Below, piece after piece: positions 13,057 to 24,453 of a stretch of 64,000 nucleotides of DNA (the stretch's first letter is position 1; every line of letters starts with the position of its first letter). The notes under the pieces were generated by a model, which saw only the letters and a list, made by a program, of their open reading frames with translations, was not told the DNA's origin and searched no databases. The position numbers and the translations under genes are program-made. This DNA is from Nepenthes gracilis (lineage: Eukaryota; Streptophyta; Magnoliopsida; Caryophyllales; Nepenthaceae): assembly GCA_033239525.1 (NCBI GenBank), contig BSYO01000038.1:5211041-5275040 (forward strand), in the 5' to 3' direction.

Positions 13057-13855
13057 GGCCTGGTTAGGGTTTGGCAAATTCTCAGGGTTTCTTAATTATA
13101 AAGTTTCCTTATTATATATTATTTTCTTATACTTGGTTTCCTTATTATGAAGTTTCCTTACCGGTTATTTCCTTATACATAGTTTCTTTATTAATTTTTA
13201 TTTCATCGTATTCGGTTTCCTTATTTATAGTGGTTTCCTGATTACGCATCCCGGTCAACTAACTGACGTTGACCGAATCACTTTCCTTTTTCCGTCCTTC
13301 CCCCATTTACGTTTCCTGGCCGGAGTACTCTCCCCCTTACATATTTCGGTCAACACTCGTTGACAGATTACCATCCTTAACGTATTATTTTGACTCGACA
13401 TTGGGGATTCTCTATATTTTGTACTCTGGGCCATTACAGAATTATTCTTACATGACTTCCGGTCAACATTTGTTGACCGGATCATTATCTTCGGCTTTCT
13501 TCTCACAATTCCACTTCGGCCTTAACAACCTCAAAGCTACTCCGGCCTCCAAAACACAAAGTAACTCCGGCCTTCAAGTCACTTCGGCCTTACACACATA
13601 TAATGTACTCCGGCCTTGGCTGGACTTGATTCTTAAGAATGAACCGGACTTATTTTGCATCAAAGGAAATCCGGACTTCTCTTCATCAAGGAAATCCGGA
13701 CTAGATTTTTATCAAGTAAGGGCCTAACTTGATTTTATCTTAAGGCTAATTTACCCTTTCTTATTACATTTTTTGGTCAACTGGCATTGACAGAATTATA
13801 AGGGTTTGATGACTTAAAATTTTCTATGTTTAAAAATCTGGGTCGTTACAGTAAA

Positions 13856-14189
13856 GTAAGCATTATTTATTTAAAACTTTCAAAATAGCATTCAAATATA
13901 TGTATATGTTTGAGACAATATTTGACCTATTATTCAAATGCCATTAAATAGATTTTATTTTCTGATGTTTTTAAACCTCCAATTTTATGAGATTATTGAA
14001 ATTAAAATTAGGATTAAGTTAACTATAAATAGTATTTTTGTATTACTTGAACCATAAATTGACTTTTTATTATTAGATTTACTTTTATTAGTACGAATAT
14101 CTCATGAAGGTTTTTTAGCAAGGAGTGTTTGGATATTAATTATCCTTCTCATCACCAATATTCAATTTTTTCTATCTATAGGTAATATC
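13856..14189. other. AT-rich spacer without a gene
   Basis: I see no coding signal here. It is the continuation of the AT-rich DNA into which solo LTR 1 inserted, since 10460-10575 and 13856-14000 share the same character. Confidence 0.6.
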
Positions 14190-16174
14190 ATTAATATTGG
14201 TGTTTATGCAGCAGGTTCATCATGGTTGATCTATGTGGGTCTTGGTGCTGATATTAGCTGTTTGGCTGGATACTGGGCATGGTTAAGTGATGTTCTGTTT
14301 TATTGTGAACGCTGCCAGGTGGAAAGTCTTGCTGAGCCTACCGTTGGGCAATTTTGCTCCTGCTGCCCTATTGTTGACTATGGCTTTTCCTGGAAATCTG
14401 AATGACGCTGGTGGCCGGTTGAGGAATGACTTGATGGTCCTGATAGTCAAATTGGCATGGTATATGATGTCGAAGACTCTCTGGTATGTGGTGTGCTTAT
14501 TGCTGAAGCAATGAGGCAGTGTGTAAAGCGTCTTACATTGGTTACCATCTGAAATGGTTGTAATGATCACGATCCAAGATGCATTCTGCTGCTGCTGGAG
14601 ACATTCGATGGTGTTTGGGGTTCCTGGTGATGAGGCTGGAGTAAACTCCTTGATCTTTGAAGTATGGGTTGTAGCCCTTAGGAAATTCTTGATATTAGCG
14701 GTGTTCCTCTTTCTTTGTCTTTGCGGATGGATGTGCGAGAGATTGATGTCGGGCATGGTAGCGTGATGAAATCCGATCCTTATAGTCTCTTTAAGACTTC
14801 TATGTTCTTTTGCTTCGCGGTTTTCAAACATGTCTTTGGAGGATCTTTCTTGGCCAAGCGGTAGGGGAGCGATGGTTAAATACGAGGTGAGGAGAAGGTC
14901 TTGAGGTATTGAATATGCCGCTTCGGGCTTACTACGAACAAGCGGTATTGGGAGCCCATGTTTTGAGCCGACGAGTGTTACATTTGATGGTGCATTTACC
15001 AATTCAAGGTCCGGTTGCTTGCTATTTGGTGATGTTTGTAACGAGTTTCGCTCTTGGTTGGAATCTTCTATTATTTGCGAGAGGTTTGGTTTCTTTGCTG
15101 CGGTCTAATATAGCCCGGTGGGGATAGAACATCTGTTCTGGCCGTTACTTGAAGGTCTGGACTTGGTGTGGATGCTACCTAAAGGCTTGCGGCTCGGTTC
15201 TTTGAAGGAGAGGCACATTGCCGATGGCGGATATCGGTCTGTCTAGTAGTAGGTTGATGCGAGATGAGCCTCTTCTCGAGTTGGCTTGAGTTTTTTTGAG
15301 AGCAATGTGATCTTTGGGATGTCTGTGATCTTTGAAGCTATAATTATGTGAGGAAGTGGCTGCTTTTATTTTGCCACTGATGGAATTGGTAGATGATGAT
15401 TTGCATGTTTTCAAGTCAATCTTGTAATCTGCGCCTTCCGAGATGATGGCTGCTCTGTGGATCATTTATTCTTTGGTGCCAACCGTGAGGCTTAGGTTCA
15501 TCCTTTGCCCAGTTGGATGGATGCTTTCGCATGCTTCCCTTCCCGTCTTGGAGCTGAAGCTCTTTGTTGCTCATCTTCTTGCAGTGCACACTGGAACAAC
15601 TCGTGGAATGTGGAGGCAGAGAGTACTAGATCAATTTTCGGAGTTCGATTCTTGGCTGTTTTGAACGGAATTCTAGCCGATATTGATGGTCCGTAGCTTG
15701 CTGCGGTGGTGGAAAATGCTAATGGCAGTTTTAGATATGAAATTTAACTGGATTTATTGTTGCAGTTTGTTCTTTGAAGAGATTGTAACTCTGGTGTGTG
15801 CAGATGAAGTGTGTTTGCGGTTGCCTTGAGCTCCCCTCTTTGTTGGAGTACTAGGTTACTTTGGGCTGTCGGTAGTCCGGTGTGATATAGTAAATTGCAG
15901 CGGGATGATCGGGTGTTGATGTTCTGGTCTTCTCGGGAGTAATTTTTCTTTTGCTTTTGCTTATGTATATTTACAGTATAACCTTTTGTGTTTTGTTCTT
16001 CTTTTAGATGGTTCCTCTTAGTTTTTTTGAGGTCTCTGTTGAACTAGTTCTTTCGGGGTATCTTGCTAACATTTTATGTTCTAATTCCAGTCAAAAAACT
16101 TGGGTTATAACATATTTTTTGTAAATTTTTTAAATTAATCCAAAATACACACTTACTTACCAAAAAAAAAAAAA
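14190..16174 (+). mobile_element. Retroposon with hairpin tail (type A)
   Basis: The right end is sharp: a hairpin at 16075-16114 (tatgttctaa pairing with ttataacata), then aatccaaaatac, acttacttacc and 13 A residues ending at 16174. The same arrangement ends copies at 55138 (reversed), 58060 and 59365 (reversed). No protein domain is visible on the plus strand, so this looks like a non-autonomous or 5'-truncated LINE derivative. The left end is uncertain and no target-site duplication was found. GC content is higher than in the flanks from about 14190. Confidence 0.55.
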
Positions 16175-16940
16175 GTATGTGATGAATTATTAATTTGTTA
16201 TTGTGCCATCTAAATTTATTTATTTATTTATGTGCACAAATTACTTATGTGTTTTGTGCTATTGAGTGATTAGTGAGTATTAACCAGAAGGTAACAATTT
16301 TCATAAACTGTACTATGATTATATTAATATTTTTTTTTTATAAATTAGCAATAAATGACATGTTTAAAATAATAGAATATTACATGAAAATATAAATATT
16401 ATCAATAAGGTTTAATATTGATAAAAATAATTATACATTCAGCTTTTTATATTAACTAATATAATTATATTTTTAAATATCACAATTACAATCTATATCT
16501 ATTCAATAATTTATATAAATCTGAATAAATAATTCAAACTGACTGCAAAGTATAAATAAAATTGATTATGAGATTAATTCAAAATTTCATTATCTATTAA
16601 AAAGATTGTTCCGATTTTTTCTTTTATTTAGATTTGTAACTTACAAAAATTAATTCTACAATTAAATATTCATAAAATATTAGTGTATAAATAAAATCAA
16701 AAAATTATAAAAAATTTGATAATTCTAAAAATATATTTTTTAATGTTTCAAGTTTTTTAAAAAATGAAAAAAGGTTCCATTTTAAAATAATAAATAACAA
16801 AAATTTAAATATTATTTTAATATATTATTGTAATTATAGACTTTTATATAACATTACCATATTTATTAATAAAATAAAAAATAAGAATGTTGTAGAGAGT
16901 AATACCTAAACAAATTCAAAAATGACATCCTAATTTTATC
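16175..16940. other. AT-rich spacer without a gene
   Basis: The sequence is very AT-rich and has stops in all frames. I see no repeat structure or regulatory site that can be supported. Confidence 0.6.
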
Positions 16941-16941
16941 C

Positions 16942-17345
16942 ATGAAAATGCCTAAATTTACAATTTATACAGTACTGGACGTTCCTACATGGATCCTAAA
17001 TGTCAATGGATCTTTCACGCAGACAGGAAGCAAGGCCGGAGTCGTACTAAGGATCTTAGACAGGTCGGACATCAAATACTCTGTCACGCTAACCTTCCTG
17101 AGCACCAACAACGTGGTGGAATACAAAGCCCGTCTCGTGGGGCTCCGGTTGGCTATGAAATGCTCTGTGAAAGAACTAGTGGTGCGCAACGACTTAGAGC
17201 TGGTGGTCAACAGCATCGAAGGAGCCTTCGAAGCATCGAACCAGCAGCTCTCTAAATACCCGACAAAGGCAAAATCCCAGATCTAGGTATTTGAGAGCTT
17301 CGAAATTAAACACGTCCCGAGGGTCGAGAACTAGAAAGCCACCAA
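16942..17345 (+). pseudogene. Ty3/gypsy RNase H fragment
   Basis: A 114-codon open frame (16942-17286) reads like the RNase H-type domain of Tat-type gypsy polyproteins: a strand WILNVNGSF close to the family's W-x-L-x-V-D-G-S-S start, GSKAGVVL, NNVVEYKARLVGLRLA with the conserved glutamate, and ELVVRNDLELVVNS near a conserved aspartate. The first catalytic aspartate position reads N (NVNGS instead of VDGS), which suggests an inactive copy. After the TAG at 17284 the same frame continues with FEIKHVPR, also typical of the domain. No other pol domain is next to it, so this is an isolated fragment. Confidence 0.75.
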
Positions 17346-17470
17346 CATCTACTTTTTAAGTACACGGCGCCCTTGTAGAGTTCTAATTTCATTTACATGC
17401 ATAGACAAAATTAGGCCACCAAGTATAAACAGCAACCCCAACCATCTTTACCAATATCCAACTTTTTGAA

Positions 17471-17529
17471 AGAATGTCATTCCTATATATCCCATCCTCC
17501 GCTTAAAAAAAAAAAAATTAGAATGTCAT
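17471..17529 (+). mobile_element. Minute retroposon insertion with 10 bp TSD
   Basis: agaatgtcat occurs at 17471-17480 and again at 17520-17529. Between them lie 39 bases ending in a run of 13 A residues. Poly(A) plus target-site duplication is the signature of target-primed reverse transcription. The bases before the poly(A) (cctccgctt) differ from the TTACTTACC tails elsewhere, so the source is a different element or a short RNA. Confidence 0.55.
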
Positions 17530-17739
17530 CACTCCATGCCATTGTAGCAAAGCGAAGTCCTTTTCCATCTTTGATTTTTATATGTATGCATATTTGGTGT
17601 CTTGAATAATTGAAATCTTACACGTAATACCTGTTGTACTTGCTTAAATATCTTACAACACGTTGTACCTGGCATGCCACTATGCTAAAATGATAGTTCT
17701 ATATTTTGACCCTCTTTGTTTATGTGTTCTCATTGTACT

Positions 17740-18475
17740 ACCTGCTAACTGAAATGCCAGCCGAAAAATCCATCATTGTTGTGACTGATTTTAGGGGACA
17801 ACCTCCAAACCCCTGCCTTCACAAAAAGATCCCCAACTCCCATGATTCCCAGGGATTCATTCCAAAGTCTTGTACACACCATCCTCCATGCTATGAGAGC
17901 TCTTAAAGCCCAATTTTGCTACCTTGTTAGCAAGTAGGAGCTCTCCGAAGTCTTGTTCCTAATAAATTGCATAATTTCTAATAAATTCTCACTGTACCAC
18001 CTGCTAATTGAAATGCCAGCCGAAAAACCTATCATCGTTGTGACTGATGTTAGGGGACAACCTCCAAACCCCTGCCTTCACAAAAAGATCCCCAACACCA
18101 TGATTCCTGGGAATTCATTCCAAAGTCTTGTACACACCATCCTCCACGCTATGAGAGCTGTCAAAGCCCAATTTTGCTACCTTGTTCGCAAGTAGGAGCT
18201 CTCCGTAGTCTTGTTCCTAATAAATTGCATAAGTTCTCATAAATTCTCACCGGACCACTGTTAATCAAATGCCAGCGAAAAACCCATTATTGTTGTGGTG
18301 ATTTTAAGGGACAACCTCCAAACCCCTTCCTTCACAAAAAGATCGCCAACCCCCATGGTTCTTGGTGATTAAGTCTTGAACACACCATCCTCAACGCTAT
18401 GAGGCTCTCATAGCCCATTTTTTGCTACCTTGTTCGCAAGTAGGAGCTCTCCGAAGTCTTTCTCCTAATAAATTG
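17740..18475 (+). repeat. Three-copy tandem repeat, period about 259 bp
   Basis: Three copies begin near 17752, 18011 and 18267, judged by the motif aaatgccagc. Each runs through a fragment translating as MPAEK.IIVVTD, then RGQPPNPCLHKKIPN, and ends near caagtaggagctctccg. The first two copies are open for 50-60 codons; the third has lost bases and its frame. The shared protein-like start suggests a captured gene fragment, but the family is not recognised. A poly(A) or TSD is not evident. Confidence 0.8.
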
Positions 18476-18479
18476 TATG

Positions 18480-19955
18480 ATTCCTAGCTCTATCCAGCAG
18501 AGTACACCTCTTATCCTCCCCTAGATCCCTGTTCTATCTCTCTAGACATGAGAGATTTTATCTGGTTTTTGATTGTTTTACGTGTCCACAATTGCCACAA
18601 ATTCTGAAACTTTTGTTATATAAATTTATGGCCCAACTAAGCTGCCATGGCCCATCCCATCTTCGACAAAGATGCTTGGACTTTTGACATCAACCAATGC
18701 ACAAATAAGAAGTGTTGTTCCCTATACACTTCTTGTATATAGTAATCAAATGAATCTGTAAAACCATAATAATAGGCTGCCTAATAACTAGGACAATTTA
18801 TCTGTCAGAGAATGTAACAATACCTAGTGAGTCACCAAAACTGATATTATTAAGCCTATCCTAGTCAAGGAAATCTTTGTATTTTCTTGCAACTTGGGAA
18901 AGAAATTTGGACTGTCCGATGCCTTTCCCTTTGAATTTTTGAACTTCTTTGTTGACTTTGTTGTTGAACTTCTTTGAGAGTTAGGTTTGGGGATTGAGCT
19001 GTTGGTTAGGTAAGACTTTTGAAAATCTAGTAATGGAAGACAAAAGATTACTGTGGTTCTATAGGTGAAGCAGAATTTGGACGTGTTGGTGTGAGTGCAA
19101 CATAAAGGCTATGGTAACAACATGACTAAAGGCAAATAAGGCAGAAGTTGACAATGATAATGGTGTCAGTGGGAACAAATAATAATTATGATTGGTAGTG
19201 AATGAGGAGGAGGGAGAAAACAAAGAAGGAGACAAGGGTTGTTGTTTTGATGTCTTCTCACCTTTCTTGATAGTAATTTTGATTCTATACTTTCTTATTT
19301 AGCTAGAACGCATGTTGAATCTGAATGCCTTAATGCAAAGTTAGTTTCATATATGTGAAAATTTTCCTGCTTTCTATTCATAATGATAGTTGTATATGTG
19401 CTTTTTACCCGTGGCTATTCACTGCATAATAAAATGGCCATTATAATCAATACAGTTTCAATATGGTCTGCATTAGGAGATCAGAGTCTTGTGGGTTATA
19501 TCACATTAGTAACATACTGTTGTTATATTTGTTTAAGGAATATCAATAGCTTCTCAATTTTGCCAAAGAAAGAAGAAAAAAAAACAACAGATTTTAGTAT
19601 GTCAACTAATATCTTTTCTTATTATTTGTTTTGGAAATTTTTTCAATGGTAGTAGGGATTGACCTTAAAGGATGTATATATGTATATATATAATAACAAG
19701 TGTATGAGATGGCAATGTAATTTTATCCAGTGAGTCGGAGTCAAATGCTCATAGAATTGCATCATACACTTGAAATTTACAAAAACTTTGGAGAGTTTTA
19801 AGTTTTTGATTTTACAAACTCAACAAAATAAAAATCAGAAGATGATAAGGAAGTAAGTTATCCCAAGAAGAACCACTTTTGAGGTAGGACCACAAAGAGT
19901 GGATTGCACCATACCATAACCGATTAATAAGGAGGTAAGAGATTGTTTAACTTAC
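18480..19955. other. Stretch without a supported gene
   Basis: Short open frames occur (for example 19383-19652, plus strand) but have no recognisable domain. The frame at 19383 ends in low-complexity A-rich sequence. A short tatatgtatatatata run lies at about 19675-19692. Confidence 0.55.
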
Positions 19956-20064
19956 CGCTCCAAATGTCACAGCCCATGTTATGATAGCGTCTGGTTTAAC
20001 ACCTATACTGTAGAAATCAGCATGCTCAACGCACCAAGTGCAATAACGGGCGTTATATCTATTT
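19956..20064 (-). CDS. Candidate internal exon of an unrecognised gene
   Basis: This 109 nt block on the minus strand lies between an acceptor (CTATAG at 20070-20065) and a strong donor GTAAGT below 19956. After one base it reads 36 open codons, including CTWCVEHADFYSIGVKPD and ending AVTFGA. Amino acid composition and splice sites look like a true plant exon, perhaps membrane-associated at its end. It lies downstream of the candidate stop at 21121, so it may belong to a second gene or be a stranded exon. I do not recognise the family. Confidence 0.4.
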
Positions 20065-21120
20065 CTATAGCCTCACATACTGAATAAACCGTATGAAACT
20101 AAGTGGTAGCAAGTGACATGCAAACGTAAAAGTTCTATTAGAAATTGGCTTTGATATCATGTTAGATTTGGAGATATGAAAGCTGAAATATAATACACGG
20201 AAACATGTGGAAGAGGAGATCCAAAATGATGAATTCATGTCATGAGAACCCAAACATGATGATTATGATAATTTGAAATCAATTCTTGATGTAGGACACT
20301 ATTGCCTTTAATGCATTTGTGCTAATGTAAAATTAAAATCTAGATGTTAAGATGCAAAATATATGTACATGACTAAATAATGAGAAGTAGAGAACATAAA
20401 GCTCCTATACACAAAGTCAATATACGAAAGAATAGAGGAGCAGAAGAGCAGATGGAAACGGGTGCTACATATGAACTAAAATATAGAAATGAAGAACACC
20501 ATGTAAATAATCAGCCCAATGGGTGTTAATGTATTTTATTAATTCAGAAACTTAATTTACGATCTATGAAATCAACTACTTATTTTTCAGTTGCAGATAC
20601 AACCATCAGATAAATTTCAACATGGGCTAATCTTAGCCACACATGAGTAAACACGACTATATATTAAATCTAACAATACATTTGTATATAATACCGAAAC
20701 AATAAGAACACAAATTGTGTTTCTTCTTGTAATTGACTAGTGTGTAGTGGAAATCAACCAATCAAATACAATTGATCCGAGACATAACAACTTCACTCAA
20801 TCAATTAAGTTGTTATGCTTTCCCTGGATGGATTTGCTGTCAATAATAACATCACAAAATTCAATAACTTATACTTTGATAAACTGCTCTCATTGAAGCT
20901 GCTGTGACAAAACTACTACACGACAGCAACTTATATTGTTGTGATAAACTGTCCCGGTGATGATAGTGAATTCTCTACTAACTTGCCTAACTAATCTGCA
21001 CTTGATAAATACGTGATATATATTTGCTGAATTAACAAAGCTGATGAAATTGAGCACATGAGCAACACCAACAGACATGCCTCTGCTGTATTGATAATGA
21101 ACTTACTGAAGCTAAAATTG
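20065..21120. other. Stretch without a supported gene
   Basis: The sequence is AT-rich, with short frames on the minus strand (20065-20253, 20890-21078) that lack recognisable motifs or plausible splice sites. It could be intron or 3' flank of the minus-strand locus. Confidence 0.55.
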
Positions 21121-21245
21121 CTAATTCACGTGGAAGCCAAATGCTGCCCTTGCTCTGTGCATAACTGCAGCATGATGTTGCCCAGGGATTATTCTACCAA
21201 GTAGATAACCATCAAGACTCTTCCACAGAGTTTTCCCATTCACAA
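21121..21245 (-). CDS. Candidate terminal exon, copy B locus (partial)
   Basis: On the minus strand, after an AG at 21247-21246, two bases and 40 codons are open, starting VNGKTLWKSLDGYLLGR, containing QHHAAVMHRARAAF and ending in a TAG at 21123-21121. The stretch is rich in conserved-type residues and unlike its AT-rich surroundings. It lies just downstream of the last (truncated) unit of array B on the same strand, so it is probably the 3' end of the gene from which the array grew. The matching part of copy A would be left of the window. The family is not recognised. Confidence 0.45.
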
Positions 21246-23562
21246 CTAACCCCTTCAACAGCAGATCACATGAAATGAAAAACAAGTAATACATTCCAGT
21301 CTTTGTGATAAAAAAAACGATATCCTACATTTATGACGATAAAGTACTCTACCGAAATATATGTTAATAACAACAGGCCACTTAGCATCATTTGATGCTG
21401 GTATTCAAATGACATCTCCTTCTGTTACCATCACCCGCAAATTAGAAATTAACATGCTATAATACCAAATATTTGATATACATGCCTTCTTTCGGAGAGA
21501 AGTCGACACATTTCCTCAAGAATTTCACCACCAAATCCAAGTAAGCAATGTGCGTGTATGCTCGTCTCTGCATAGCCTTCTAGAACTATTCATCTACCAA
21601 ATCCACGTCCACATCCGGCAAACGAGGTTAGTACCCCAAAGTTTAGAACTAATGTCAATATAAATTTAAAATTACACAAAGGAATACACAAGTATTGAAA
21701 ATTGCAAATATCAAGAGTATGTTACCTTGATGAGCCATACCCTCATATTAATTGTGAGCACAAATATTGATTTATACATCGTTACCTTTTCACTAAAGGA
21801 GAATGCTTACTACATCAGTATTAGAACCTAACAAATAAAAACATAATTTCTAACCACACATAAGATAATATAAATCTACTAAGTACTCACACAAAGGCAA
21901 TTTTTCAATAGTCATTTTGACATTTCATTAGCTTTTCAGCTACATTTCCTCCTTTATTTCTTCTCCGAAGTGCCTTCAAATCCCATGATTATTTCTCCTG
22001 CATGTTAGAACACAGTAATGTGAGAACTATTTTGTAAAACATATTAATTCACAAGCAAAATTACAACATTTATCGAAAGCCTAAACTCTAAGCCTGTCCG
22101 CGGAGACCTGGACTAAACCCTAAAGCCTAACACCTGACCAGTAATCCTAAGAACTAGGAAACTAAGGGTAACAATACAACACTGTTTGAGATAAAGTCTA
22201 TATGAATTTAAAAGTTGCTAATGTCAAAAAGACTTACCTTGATAATTTGATAAATATTCGTGTAAATAAAAATTGACGTAGGGTGAAACCCTTTTGTTAA
22301 TCTTACCTGCAAATTAGAAATTAACATGCTATAATACCAAATATTTGATAGACATACCTACTTACGGGAGAACACGACACCTTTCTTCAAGAATTTCACC
22401 GCCAAATCTAAATAAGCCATATGTGTGTATCGTTATATCTGCATATAATGTTTGAAAATAAAGTCACTATTCGTCAAATTTCATATTAAAGTCCTAAGGG
22501 AGCTCTGAAGATTGAAATTATAAATGACAATTTACCTTTATTTTATTTTAGTGTTATTTTTAAGATAGCCGTTTTATCCTTTCTTTAAGGCGAAGAACAA
22601 TGTGCCTGCAAGCCCACCATTAAAGAATATCATTTAAAATTATATGAATAGATTTTCATAAAGCCGAAAAATTTTTCAAAAACCAACATCCATCCTTACA
22701 TCACCTAAATTTTCTTATAGAATTTTTACCCTTAAATAATGTCTCGACTCCTTCCTTTTCCTCTTCTACGACCTTTTGAATATCATCCCCTGGAAGGAAC
22801 TTTACGCTCTTAACAGTGGACAAGAAAATAAATATTAATATATTCAGTAAAAACATAAAACACATACATATATTTCCTAAATCAATTAGCGAGCCTTCTA
22901 GAACCATTCATCCACTAAATCCACATTCACAACCTGCAAACGGGGTTAGTACCTAGAGTTTAGAATTGATGACAATGCTAAATTTAAAATTATACATAAA
23001 TATACAAATATTGAAAATTGCAAATATTAATAATAAGCAACCTTTATACCTTAATGAGCCACACCTTTGCATTAATTGTGAGTGCAAATATTGGATGGTA
23101 CTTCGTTATCTTTTCACCAGAAGAGGATGCATGTTACATTAGTATTAGAGCCTAACAAATAAAGATATGATTTACAACCACACATAAGACAAGATAAATC
23201 TAATAAGTACTCACATAAATGTAATTTTTTAATAGCTTCATTAACATTTCATCGTCTTTCAGCTGCCTTTTCTTCGTTATTTCTCCTCCAATGTGCCTTC
23301 AGATCCCAAGATATTATTTTTCCTGCATGTCAGAACAATGTAATGTGAGAACGACTTTGTAAAACATATTATTTCACGTGCAAAATTGTAACCCTTGTCG
23401 TAAGCTTAGACTCTAAGCCTATTCGCGGAGACCTAGACCAAGCCTTAAACCCTAACACCTTACCCATAACCCTAAGAACTAGAAAACTAAGAATAATAGT
23501 GCAGCATCGTTTGAAATAAGATCTGTATAAATTTAAAAGTTGCTGGTATCGAAAATACGTAC

Positions 23563-23766
23563 CTCGATAATTTAACGAATATTCTATGTGCAAATAAAAA
23601 TGCACGTAAAATGCACCCATTTTGTTAACATTACCTGCAAATTAGAAATTAATATACTATAAAGCAAATATTTGATATGAATACCTACTTTCGGGACGAA
23701 CTCGACACCTTTCTTCAAGAATTTTGCCGCTAAATCCAAGTAATCATTATGCGTATATCCTAATAT
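23563..23766 (-). pseudogene. Exon-like blocks a and b of unit B1
   Basis: This is the copy B counterpart of 1798-2001. Block a spans 23766 to 23685 and block b spans 23634 to 23563, with the same lengths (82 and 72 nt), the same splice-site positions and the same open phase. Substitutions are few. Of all units, A1 and B1 keep block a open from its acceptor; in most others a TAA falls just after the acceptor. Confidence 0.5.
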
Positions 23767-24369
23767 CTGCATGGAATATTTAAAAATAATATCACTATTT
23801 CACAAATTTTATACTAAAGTCCTAAAGTCCTAAGCGAGCCCTGAAGATTGTAGTTGTGAAGGACAATTTACCTTTCTTTTATTTCAGTATCATTTTCGAG
23901 ATAGTCGCTCTATCCTTTCTCTAATGCGGATAACAATGTGCCTGCAGGCCCACCATTAAAGACATCACTTAAAATGATATGAATAATTTTCATAAGGCTG
24001 AAAAATTTTTCAAAAACCAAATACATTCTCACATATCCAAGATTTTCTTACAGAATTTTCACCGCTAAATAATGTCTCGACTCCTTCCTTTTCCTCTTCT
24101 ATGACCTTCTGAATATCGTCTCCTAAAAAATTCTTTATGTTGTTAATAATGGACGAGAACATAAATATTGACATATTCAATAACAAAATACAACACATAC
24201 ATATATTTTCTTAATCAATTTGCGAGCCTTTTAGAACCATTCATCTATCAAATCTACATTCACATCCTGCAAACGGAGTTAGTACCCAGAGTTAAAAACC
24301 AACGATAATGCTAAATTGAAAATTACATATAAGAATATGCAAGGATTGCAAATATCATGAATATGCTAC

Positions 24370-24453
24370 TTTAATGAGCCACACCTTTGTATTAATTGTG
24401 AGTACAAATATTGGATGGTACTTTGTCATCTTTTCACTAAAGGAGGATGCATA
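24370..24453 (-). pseudogene. Exon-like block d of unit B2
   Basis: This is the copy B counterpart of 2605-2688: 84 nt, same acceptor and donor, same open frame beginning YASSFSEKM. Survival of both splice sites in both duplicates makes the block usable in a transcript, although the neighbouring blocks contain stops. Confidence 0.45.

Larger units (their letters stand above)
10581..13850 (+). mobile_element. Solo LTR, 3.27 kb, TSD GTAAA
   Basis: The element begins TGTGACGGCCC and ends GGGTCGTTACA. It is flanked by GTAAA at 10576-10580 and 13851-13855. TG...CA ends with a 5 bp duplication are the signature of an LTR. No second copy of its start occurs inside and no internal protein domains are present, so it is read as a solo LTR left by recombination. 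Inside are a CGGAG minisatellite (11540-12725), a TATA-like box (13041-13048) and a downstream part with ggtcaac and ctccggcc motifs. The element at 44311 belongs to the same family. LTRs this large are known from Tat/Ogre-type gypsy elements; that assignment is inference. Confidence 0.75.

Noticed and set aside
13269..13727. A 152-codon plus-strand frame in solo LTR 1
   Set aside because: It consists of ggtcaac and ctccggcc repeats of the LTR 3' part and is not kept in the related LTR.
10581..13850. DNA transposon interpretation of the TGTGACG...CGTNACA elements
   Set aside because: The terminal match is only a few bases, the duplication is 5 bp and the ends are TG...CA; internal TATA-like boxes and large size fit LTRs better. 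Not excluded without full family members.
14283..15002. A 239-codon minus-strand open frame
   Set aside because: It is antisense to a retroposon with a plus-strand tail, has no recognisable domain, and its length can arise from GC-richer sequence; no splice or promoter support.
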